Shown here: positions 6,618-11,934 of the stretch, piece by piece
Position numbering within the stretch: the first letter of the stretch is position 1
Layout: every line of letters begins with the position of its first letter
Source: Acidimicrobiales bacterium
Lineage (GTDB): Bacteria > Actinomycetota > Acidimicrobiia > Acidimicrobiales > JAKAVM01
Length of the DNA: 11,934 nt
Reading direction: 5' to 3'
Assembly (NCBI GenBank): GCA_027451785.1
Contig: DAIDIS010000030.1
Span: forward strand, 1 to 11,934
The notes under the pieces: model-generated
Databases searched by the model: none
What the model saw: only the letters and a program-made list of their open reading frames with translations
What the model was told of the DNA's origin: nothing
Position numbers and translations under genes: made by a program

Positions 6618-8123
6618 CTAGACCGGTACCCACGCTGCCATCGAATGCATCTTGGACAGACTCAAATCGGCGAGCCAATCGGATCCGGACGTATCGACGG
6701 TACTGGCCTCGTCCCAAGGATCGAACGACTTGTCTATCTGTTCAGCAACCGCCCAGTTTGCATCCGAGTTAGAGGCGCTCAGCTCCTCGCGTTCAATCAG
6801 CCGCTGTTGTATTTCGGCTTTGGGAGCGACACAACGGATCTCGACAATTCCACAGTTGAACTCGGCCGCCAGCTCCCGCGCCCGCTCCCGCCAAGTGGAA
6901 CTGGCCCAAGTTGCGTCCATGATCACCGACTCACCCGTCCGGAGCATGTCTCGCCCACGTTTGAGCAGCTCCTCGTATACCGCCATCTTTTCATCCGGCG
7001 CATAGGCATCCCTTCCTCTTGCGGCAAGAGATTGCCCGACGCTTTCGCCGAATGGCACACCCAGGAGGTCGTGGCGGACCAAGTCGGAACTCTCGACGGC
7101 CCAGTCGAACTTCATCCCAATCACGTCTGCAAGAGTGGATTTTCCCGTTCCCGGAGAACCTCCGACAATGACAAGGAACACCGAAGCAGCCTCAAGGTGC
7201 TTTTCCGCCAAGTCGAGCCACACCGAAGCCTCGCTTAAAAGGTGAACCGGGCGCTGGGCATCAGCGATAATGGCCACCTTCGCCCTCACGCAGGCCCAAT
7301 GTGCCATCGAAGCGTCCATGAAACTGGCAGGCCAGTTGTCACCCGAGAACTCTCGGTAGGTTTCCAACAAGAGCCGGGTGAGATCAGGCCTGCCGAGTCT
7401 CTCTAGGTCTACCGCCAAGAACGCTATGTCCTCGACCCTGTCCATGGTTCTCAACTCGTCGTCGAACTCTAAGCAATCGACAATTCGCGGAGCGTCGGGG
7501 AGGCAATAGATCGAGTCCGCCCTCAAGTCACCGTGACCGTCGCGGATAGCTCCCATACTTACCCGCTTCTCGAAAAGAGCGTACCTACCTAGGTAGTACC
7601 TTTTGGCTTTCTCCCGAATCGACAAGACCCGAGTGCGAATTTCCTCTGAAATATCGAGGCTGAGAAGCTGGCCAAGGTTGTCCTGCCACCGGTCCCAATA
7701 TCTCGAAGGGCTGGTGTTCACCCCCTCTTTCGGAATCGACATCGGCGAGCCGTGCAGCCCCGCAATCGAGTGCGCCACCGACCTGACCGCCCCGGATAGA
7801 TTTCCTCCCTCCCTTATGAGGCGTTCGAGCTTCATTGATTCAGGCAGGCGCCTCATGACGACCACTCGCTCGGTGTCACTTCCATTGGGCGCCACGAGCA
7901 CATAGGCACCCAAGTAGACATCGGGTGCCAGACGACTATTTAATTCGACTTCACTGAATGAGCAACGAGATCGTTCCTCGAAAGTCGAGAAATCAGCAAA
8001 GCCCAGACTCACCGGCTTCTTGACTTTGTACACCTTGTCCCCGACCGATATGACCAGCGCGGTGTGAGTCTCATGGACCGCCGGCAACATATCCTCTCTG
8101 CGAAGCAGATTTTCCCACTCCAT
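6618..8123 (-). CDS. Two-domain kinase: aminoglycoside-phosphotransferase-like domain plus P-loop kinase domain (Rv2004c-like)
   Basis: A 501-residue fusion of two phosphotransfer modules, the COG2187 plus COG0645 architecture of M. tuberculosis Rv2004c (about 498 residues, DosR regulon). Seen: N-terminal protein-kinase-like fold with VYKVKKPVSLGFADFST (31-47, probable ATP lysine), the Brenner-type motif GHGDLRADSIY (196-206, catalytic Asp199) and DCLEFDDELR (216-225, probable metal Asp). Then a P-loop domain with Walker A GGSPGTGKST (321-330) and a downstream IMDATW strand end (401-406), as in zeta-toxin/gluconate-kinase-like small-molecule kinases. The substrate is unknown, and nothing shows antibiotic resistance. 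Start: ATG with GGAG 6 nt upstream. It is divergent from ftsH and lies upstream of the GNAT-synthetase gene, separated by a hairpin and a candidate promoter. In mycobacteria the relative is hypoxia-induced; whether the same is true here is not shown. Confidence 0.85.
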   Translation of the reverse strand: MEWENLLRREDMLPAVHETHTALVISVGDKVYKVKKPVSLGFADFSTFEERSRCSFSEVELNSRLAPDVYLGAYVLVAPNGSDTERVVVMRRLPESMKLERLIREGGNLSGAVRSVAHSIAGLHGSPMSIPKEGVNTSPSRYWDRWQDNLGQLLSLDISEEIRTRVLSIREKAKRYYLGRYALFEKRVSMGAIRDGHGDLRADSIYCLPDAPRIVDCLEFDDELRTMDRVEDIAFLAVDLERLGRPDLTRLLLETYREFSGDNWPASFMDASMAHWACVRAKVAIIADAQRPVHLLSEASVWLDLAEKHLEAASVFLVIVGGSPGTGKSTLADVIGMKFDWAVESSDLVRHDLLGVPFGESVGQSLAARGRDAYAPDEKMAVYEELLKRGRDMLRTGESVIMDATWASSTWRERARELAAEFNCGIVEIRCVAPKAEIQQRLIEREELSASNSDANWAVAEQIDKSFDPWDEASTVDTSGSDWLADLSLSKMHSMAAWVPV

Positions 8124-8235
8124 CGCTATCTCCAGTCCCTTCCGCGCCCGCCGAGGACTTCACTCCGGCAAGGATTAGCGCTACCCGTTGGTTTCTTCCA
8201 TATCCCGCATTACCCAACGACAGGCGCCCCGTAAG

Positions 8236-8273
8236 CGGGCTAAGCCCGGCTCATGCCTACTAGGACAGCATGA
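8236..8273. repeat. Adjacent inverted repeats upstream of ftsH
   Basis: CGGGC and GCCCG (8236-8240, 8244-8248) pair around TAA. Three bases on, TCATGC and GCATGA (8251-8256, 8268-8273) pair around a segment that itself holds CCTA-C-TAGG (8256-8264). Two stem-loops side by side could form in RNA from either strand. The function is unknown. Confidence 0.45.
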
Positions 8274-8378
8274 CGGCTTCTTCCAATTGCAAGACAGAGA
8301 ACAAGGTCCCCCCTAAAAGAACATTGGTCCCAACTCCGACACTCTCAGTCTCCCCCATTCGCTACTTGGCTCCGCGTG

Positions 8379-8392
8379 GTGGTTTAAACCAC
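8379..8392. promoter_or_regulatory. 14-bp perfect palindrome GTGGTTTAAACCAC, candidate operator
   Basis: A perfect two-fold symmetric site centred between 8385 and 8386, about 100 bp upstream of the ftsH start and 255 bp upstream of the divergent kinase-fusion start. The AT core with GC-rich arms fits a dimeric regulator site. No family is assigned. Confidence 0.35.
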
Positions 8393-8483
8393 TCGCCATA
8401 GAGATGAATTAGGATCTGGTTCTTCCGAAATACACGTAGGATTGCGTTCGGTCTGGGGATATACCTGCGGACTGGAACCGACC

Positions 8484-8490
8484 AAGGAGG
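8484..8490 (+). promoter_or_regulatory. Ribosome binding site of ftsH (AAGGAGG)
   Basis: A near-perfect Shine-Dalgarno ends 4 nt before the GTG at 8495. The spacing is short but workable. It fixes the ftsH start in the absence of an in-frame ATG before the membrane segment. Confidence 0.75.
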
Positions 8491-8494
8491 CTGT

Positions 8495-10450
8495 GTGCCG
8501 AGATCTCGGGCACCACGTAGAGACCAGAGCACCGACGGGGCTCCGACCCAAAACAACCGCAAGGATTCCGCTCGCGACCGTCCCCCAATCCCTGGTGGTC
8601 CGCAACCCGCGCCACCCAGGTGGTCCTTTTGGGCCACGACAGTCGTGTGGTTGCTGATTTTGGTGATTTGGATCGTCCTGGGCTCGGTCGTTGGGAACAA
8701 GACCGCCAAACCGGTGAGCTATAGCTACTCGGACTTCCTGGGTCAGGCGGCAGCAGGAAAAGTGAAGAGCGCAACCATCAACCCTTCAGGTGCTATTTCG
8801 GGAAAACTGAAGAACGGCAAGAGCTTTATAAGCCAGCTGCCGACAGCGCTGGGAAACAGCGATTTGGTGGCTACCCTCCAAAAGGACAAGGTTGAACTGG
8901 CCGCCACCTCGTCCGGCACCAACTGGGGAACAATCCTCATTTACTTCCTCCCTACGCTGGCTCTGATTGGTCTTTTTGTTTGGATGGCAAGAGGGACAAG
9001 AAACCGCCTCGGAGCGTTCTCGTCCGTCGGGCAGTCCCGGGCAAAGATCGCCGACACAGAACGCCCGACTACGTCATTCGCAGACGTAGCTGGTTACGAA
9101 GAAGTCAAGAGAGAAGTCGGTGAGATCATCGACTTTCTCCGGACTCCCGACAGATTCCGCAGGGCGGGCGCCATTGGACCGAGAGGCGTCCTCATGCTCG
9201 GGCCGCCAGGAACCGGAAAGACCCTTTTGGCCCGAGCCATTGCAGGTGAAGCATCAGTACCGTTCCTTTCGGTCACGGGCTCGTCCTTCGTAGAGATGTT
9301 CGTCGGAGTCGGGGCAGCCCGAGTCAGGGATCTCTTCGAAAATGCCCGCAAACTTGCCCCGGCAATCGTCTTCATCGACGAGATAGATGCCATCGGAAGA
9401 AGGAGAGGCGGACAAGTCGTCTCCAACGACGAACGCGAGCAGACTCTCGACCAGCTCCTTGCGGAGATGGATGGCTTCGATCCTTCCGTCGGGGTTGTCA
9501 TCCTGGCAGCAACCAATCGCCCTGAGGTTTTGGATCCTGCGTTGCTGCGTCCCGGAAGATTCGACCGTCAAGTAGTCGTACCCCTCCCCACCAGGCACGA
9601 GCGACGAGCGATCCTGGAGGTTCACTGCAGGTCCAAGCACCTCGACTCCGACGTCGACCTGGACGTTGTCGCAAGAGGGACCCCAGGTTTCTCCGGCGCC
9701 GATCTTGCAAACCTGGCAAACGAGGCGGCCATCCGTGCCGTGAGAGAAAACCGCGACGTCATTACGGCCGCCGACTTCGACGAGGCCCGCGAACGAGTCT
9801 TGATCGGACAGAGGGACCACTCAGGAGTCCTCTTGTCGGACGAGCGCCATGCGGTTGCGGTCCACGAGTCAGGTCATGCAATCGTCGCCGCACTGCTTCC
9901 CGATGGCGACCCGGTTTCGAAAGTGAGCATCCTTCCGGCAGGCGAGGCTCTCGGCGTTACTCAGCAGTTACCCGTCGACGAGCGACACCTGTTCTCGGAG
10001 CGCTATCTTCGCTCATCTCTACAGGTACGCCTTGGAGGCCGCGCCGCAGAACTGGTTGTTTTGGGAGAGCGATCCACGGGCGCAGGCAACGACCTTATGT
10101 CAGCCACCAACCTTGCAGAGAAAATGGCCAAGGAATTCGGGCTTACCGAAGAGCTGGGACCCGTGGGGTACGGCTCTTCCGGTCCGATGTATCTGGGTCA
10201 AGACCAGGTGACGATGCGCTCCTATTCAGAGGCAACGCAGCGTGTTATCGACCAAGCGGTTGCCCGCCTGCTAAGGGAGGCGGAAGAGGGAGCCGTGAAG
10301 CTCTTAACTGAGCACCGTGCCGAACTGGACGAACTCGTAAAGGAACTGGAGGAGCACGAAACCATCGACGGATCGGTGGTCTACAAGATCGTCGGTCGCA
10401 CCGAAGGGGAAACCGGCGAACGGCGAGTACCTAGAACAAGGGTGTCTTGA
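8495..10450 (+). CDS. ftsH: ATP-dependent zinc metalloprotease FtsH
   Basis: Membrane-anchored hexameric AAA+ protease that extracts and degrades membrane and some soluble proteins. Seen in 651 residues: basic, Pro-rich cytoplasmic N-terminus (1-43); first membrane helix about 46-67; a short extracytoplasmic domain to about 143; second helix about 145-165; AAA domain with Walker A GPPGTGKT (236-243), pore FVG (269-271), Walker B IVFIDEID (Asp295, Glu296) and second region of homology ending RPGRFDR (352-358); peptidase domain with HESGH (457-461; zinc histidines 457 and 461, catalytic Glu458) and likely third ligand Asp533 (GNDLMSAT). Ser replaces the common Ala in HEAGH, which should be tolerated. 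All catalytic residues are present. The N-terminal extension before the first helix is longer than in E. coli FtsH. Divergent from the kinase-fusion gene; its stop overlaps the start of the deacetylase-like gene as TTGA. Confidence 0.97.
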   Translation: MPRSRAPRRDQSTDGAPTQNNRKDSARDRPPIPGGPQPAPPRWSFWATTVVWLLILVIWIVLGSVVGNKTAKPVSYSYSDFLGQAAAGKVKSATINPSGAISGKLKNGKSFISQLPTALGNSDLVATLQKDKVELAATSSGTNWGTILIYFLPTLALIGLFVWMARGTRNRLGAFSSVGQSRAKIADTERPTTSFADVAGYEEVKREVGEIIDFLRTPDRFRRAGAIGPRGVLMLGPPGTGKTLLARAIAGEASVPFLSVTGSSFVEMFVGVGAARVRDLFENARKLAPAIVFIDEIDAIGRRRGGQVVSNDEREQTLDQLLAEMDGFDPSVGVVILAATNRPEVLDPALLRPGRFDRQVVVPLPTRHERRAILEVHCRSKHLDSDVDLDVVARGTPGFSGADLANLANEAAIRAVRENRDVITAADFDEARERVLIGQRDHSGVLLSDERHAVAVHESGHAIVAALLPDGDPVSKVSILPAGEALGVTQQLPVDERHLFSERYLRSSLQVRLGGRAAELVVLGERSTGAGNDLMSATNLAEKMAKEFGLTEELGPVGYGSSGPMYLGQDQVTMRSYSEATQRVIDQAVARLLREAEEGAVKLLTEHRAELDELVKELEEHETIDGSVVYKIVGRTEGETGERRVPRTRVS

Positions 10451-11556
10451 GCACCAGCACCAACAAGGAATCGGAAAGGCCATGGGACGGACCTGGCGGT
10501 CAGGGCAGCGAAGGCAATTACGCTCCCTACGGAAGGGTTGGTAAGAGCCGCCTCGTTCTGGTTACCGATATCGCCATGGACCGCCATGAGACAAGCCCTG
10601 GCCATCCGGAGAACCACAAGCGCCTCATAGCCACCATAGATGGTATTGAGGATGCAGGGCTTGGAGATCGACTCCTAAAACTCCCACCTGAGCCTGCGGG
10701 TCTGGAGGATCTTGCCCGAGTTCACGAGGTCAAGTACGTGCGTGCGCTTGAGGCTTTCTGCCGAGAAGGCGGGGGGGCGCTTGACGCCGACACTGAAGCA
10801 GGTCCACATTCATACGACACCGCTCTGTTGGCTGCTGGATCCGGCTTGGTGGCCATCAAAGCGCTCAAGTCTCAAGATGCCTCGGTTGCCTTTGTGGCCT
10901 CCAGACCCCCCGGCCACCATGCAACCCGGTACTCAGGAATGGGCTTTTGCCTATTTAATAACATTGCCGTAGCCGCAGCTTATTTGGTAGACCAGGGCGA
11001 ACGGGTATTCATCTTCGATTGGGACGTGCACCACGGAAATGGTACCCAGGACATCTTCTATCAAGACCCGCGTGTTCTCTATACATCTGTTCATCAAGCC
11101 GGCTGGTACCCGGGGACTGGCATGGCGACGGAGACAGGCGGTCTTCACGCCCCAGGGTCCAATTTGAATATCCCACTACCTTCGGGAACAACGGGCGACG
11201 TTGTTTTGGGTGCGCTGGCCACGGTAATAGCTCCCGTAGTCGAAGCATTCCGCCCTAGCTGGGTACTTGTTTCGGCGGGCTATGACGGTCACAAGCTCGA
11301 TCCTTTGGCAGAGTGGGAATTATCGAGCGGCGACTATTCAGAGCTGACGACCGAGGTGATGCGAATCGCAGCACCTTCTGCACGTGTGGCTTTCTTCTTG
11401 GAGGGCGGCTATAACCTGAATGCGGTCAAGGAATCGGCACGTGCAACCGTGAGAGCCGCTCTCGATTTGCCATTCGACTCCGAAGAGCCAACATCGGGAG
11501 GTCCTGGCTTGGAGGAAACCGAGCTGGCTCGTTCTGTTTGGATCGAAAGTCCCTAG
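10447..11556 (+). CDS. Histone-deacetylase-superfamily amidohydrolase (AcuC/class II-like)
   Basis: Zinc-dependent deacetylase-fold enzyme; bacterial members remove acetyl groups from lysines (AcuC on acetyl-CoA synthetase) or from small amides such as acetylpolyamines. Seen in 369 residues: HETSPGHPENHKRL (47-60), RPPGHHA with the His157-His158 catalytic dyad, GFCLFNN, zinc ligands Asp193 and His195 in DWDVHHGNGTQ, third ligand Asp280 in SAGYDGH, and catalytic Tyr322 in LEGGYN. All key residues are present. The protein-versus-small-molecule choice cannot be settled from these motifs. Start: TTG overlapping the ftsH stop as TTGA, with AAGGG 4 nt upstream. The first 34 residues are low-complexity and not part of the fold, so a later start cannot be excluded, although the next Met is residue 44, inside the domain. 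It probably shares a transcript with ftsH. Together with the GNAT-synthetase it could form an acetylation-deacetylation pair. Confidence 0.9.
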   Translation: MSTSTNKESERPWDGPGGQGSEGNYAPYGRVGKSRLVLVTDIAMDRHETSPGHPENHKRLIATIDGIEDAGLGDRLLKLPPEPAGLEDLARVHEVKYVRALEAFCREGGGALDADTEAGPHSYDTALLAAGSGLVAIKALKSQDASVAFVASRPPGHHATRYSGMGFCLFNNIAVAAAYLVDQGERVFIFDWDVHHGNGTQDIFYQDPRVLYTSVHQAGWYPGTGMATETGGLHAPGSNLNIPLPSGTTGDVVLGALATVIAPVVEAFRPSWVLVSAGYDGHKLDPLAEWELSSGDYSELTTEVMRIAAPSARVAFFLEGGYNLNAVKESARATVRAALDLPFDSEEPTSGGPGLEETELARSVWIESP

Positions 11557-11618
11557 TCTTTTATCAATCGACATCGGCCACATCGCGCAGGTGATGCTAG
11601 GGCATTCGACCGGAGTGA

Positions 11619-11635
11619 CCCGGTGAATGACCGGG
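11619..11635. terminator. Short GC-rich hairpin between the convergent deacetylase and tRNA-His genes
   Basis: CCCGGT (11619-11624) and ACCGGG (11630-11635) pair around GAATG. It lies 63 nt past the deacetylase stop and 7 nt past the tRNA 3' end on the other strand, so it could end transcription from both sides. There is no U-tract on either strand, so the call is tentative. Confidence 0.35.
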
Positions 11636-11642
11636 CCAAAAG

Positions 11643-11717
11643 GGTGACCGAGGGGACTTGAACCCCCGACCTCCAGGGCCACAACCTGGCGCTCTAACCA
11701 ACTGAGCTACGGCCACC
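11643..11717 (-). tRNA. tRNA-His, anticodon GTG
   Basis: The minus strand folds as a full cloverleaf: acceptor GTGGCCG with CGGTCAC (one G-U pair), D-arm GCTC/GAGC, anticodon stem CCAGG/CCTGG with loop TTGTGGC (anticodon GTG), 5-nt variable loop, and T-arm with TTCAAGT. Identity elements of tRNA-His are encoded: G-1 at 11717 opposite discriminator C73 at 11643. The 3' CCA is not encoded (CCT follows), so the ends are completed by CCA-adding enzyme. Confidence 0.97.
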
Positions 11718-11848
11718 ATGCTCCAATTACGGGCTTCAACAGGCTAGCCGATTGGGACGCCGACCAGGATACAGAACATTCCCAGATGACCAGAAGGTGC
11801 ATTTGCTGACATTATTGCTGGAAGCATTGTTGGATTGAAGGGAAGGCC

Positions 11849-11934
11849 ATGCCAACCATCGAAGAAGTAACGCAGTCTCTGACCGGTCCGGGTGGAGGCT
11901 TCGAGGTAGTTATCGAAGAAGTCGGCGGCATTCC
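11849..11934 (+). CDS. Start of a probable AMP-forming acyl-CoA synthetase (28 codons in window)
   Basis: Open frame from ATG 11849 to the window edge, preceded by AAGGG at 6-nt spacing. The visible N-terminus includes TIEEVTQSLTGPGGGFEVV followed by an acidic IEEVGG segment. LTGPGGxFEV near the start resembles actinobacterial class I adenylate-forming acyl-CoA ligases (FadD-like), but no catalytic motif is in view. The reading frame is well supported; the family assignment rests on this short similarity, recalled rather than searched. If right, it is the type of enzyme that lysine acetylation by Pat-like proteins controls. It is divergent from the tRNA-His gene, 131 bp away. Confidence 0.5.
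   Translation, partial: MPTIEEVTQSLTGPGGGFEVVIEEVGGI

Larger units (their letters stand above)
8124..8494. other. 371-bp divergent intergenic region between the kinase-fusion gene and ftsH
   Basis: No convincing protein gene or known RNA family was recognised. It must hold promoters for both flanking genes, but no clear -35/-10 pair was found. Two TAGGAT boxes (8410-8415 and 8437-8442), 27 bp apart, are possible -10 elements for ftsH. It contains several inverted repeats: TAGCGCTA (8176-8183), CGTTGG/CCAACG (8186-8191 and 8214-8219), CGGGC-TAA-GCCCG (8236-8248), TCATGC/GCATGA (8251-8256 and 8268-8273), the 14-bp palindrome at 8379-8392, and CCGAA/TTCGG (8425-8429 and 8447-8451). A structured 5' leader or small RNA is possible. 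Confidence 0.5.

Noticed and set aside
6570..7238. A 222-codon plus-strand open frame starting in the gap upstream of the GNAT-synthetase
   Set aside because: Nearly all of it is antisense to the P-loop domain of the kinase fusion; no family is recognisable.
6618..8123. Kinase fusion as an aminoglycoside resistance gene or a zeta-type toxin
   Set aside because: The two-domain layout matches the Rv2004c-like family; no antitoxin partner or resistance context is present.
8270..8401. A 43-codon plus-strand open frame in the ftsH leader, with AGGA 4 nt before its ATG
   Set aside because: Short, no similarity recognised, weak ribosome binding site, and it overlaps inverted repeats that suggest a non-coding role. 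Ribosome profiling would be needed to revive it as an upstream peptide.
9254..9820. A 188-codon minus-strand open frame
   Set aside because: Antisense to the AAA domain of ftsH; an expected by-product of the codon usage there.
11643..11717. tRNA-His as an attachment site for an integrated element
   Set aside because: No integrase lies beside it and no duplicate of the tRNA 3' end was seen in the window.
1..11934. CRISPR arrays, insertion sequences, prophage or defence islands
   Set aside because: No regularly spaced repeats, transposase or phage proteins, or terminal inverted repeats were seen; all gaps but one are under 300 bp.

Overview
The window looks like chromosomal DNA of a moderately GC-rich actinomycete-type bacterium. 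The strongest lineage clue is a bacterial proteasome activator (PafE/Bpa), a family tied to proteasome-bearing Actinomycetota and a few relatives. An N-terminal-GNAT ADP-forming acyl-CoA synthetase, a Mycobacterium Rv2004c-like two-domain kinase and likely leaderless genes fit the same picture. A deep actinobacterial lineage such as Acidimicrobiia is possible, but the sequence alone does not settle it. No phage, insertion sequence, CRISPR array or other mobile element was seen; every long gene looks intact and housekeeping-like.

Layout. (1) On the minus strand, pafE (1405-1959) runs into dnaE (1-1408, cut by the window edge) through a GTGA stop/start overlap; the dnaE ribosome binding site lies inside the codons for the PafE C-terminal motif. 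(2) A divergent 115-bp region with an 11-bp palindrome separates them from a plus-strand Rrf2-family regulator (2075-2515). (3) That regulator converges, with a 4-nt overlap, on a minus-strand block: a phosphotransferase/P-loop kinase fusion (6618-8123), a hairpin, a GNAT-ADP-forming acyl-CoA synthetase fusion (3762-6506, probably from its own leaderless promoter), and an amidase-signature hydrolase (2512-3765) joined to it by a TTGA overlap. (4) A 371-bp divergent intergenic region, rich in inverted repeats, precedes the plus-strand ftsH (8495-10450), joined by another TTGA overlap to a histone-deacetylase-fold amidohydrolase (10447-11556). (5) A minus-strand tRNA-His(GTG) with encoded G-1 and C73 follows, then the first 28 codons of a probable AMP-forming acyl-CoA synthetase (11849 to the edge).

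Two themes run through the genes. One is protein quality control: PafE, which feeds unfolded proteins to the 20S proteasome, and FtsH, the membrane AAA+ zinc protease. The other is acyl-CoA and acetyl-lysine chemistry: a candidate lysine acetyltransferase/acyl-CoA synthetase, an AcuC-like deacetylase, an amidase that could release acids for CoA activation, and the start of an AMP-forming acyl-CoA synthetase, a typical target of acetylation control. Whether these form one pathway is inference. Three of the junctions are 4-nt stop/start overlaps, so translational coupling is the main organising feature of the window.
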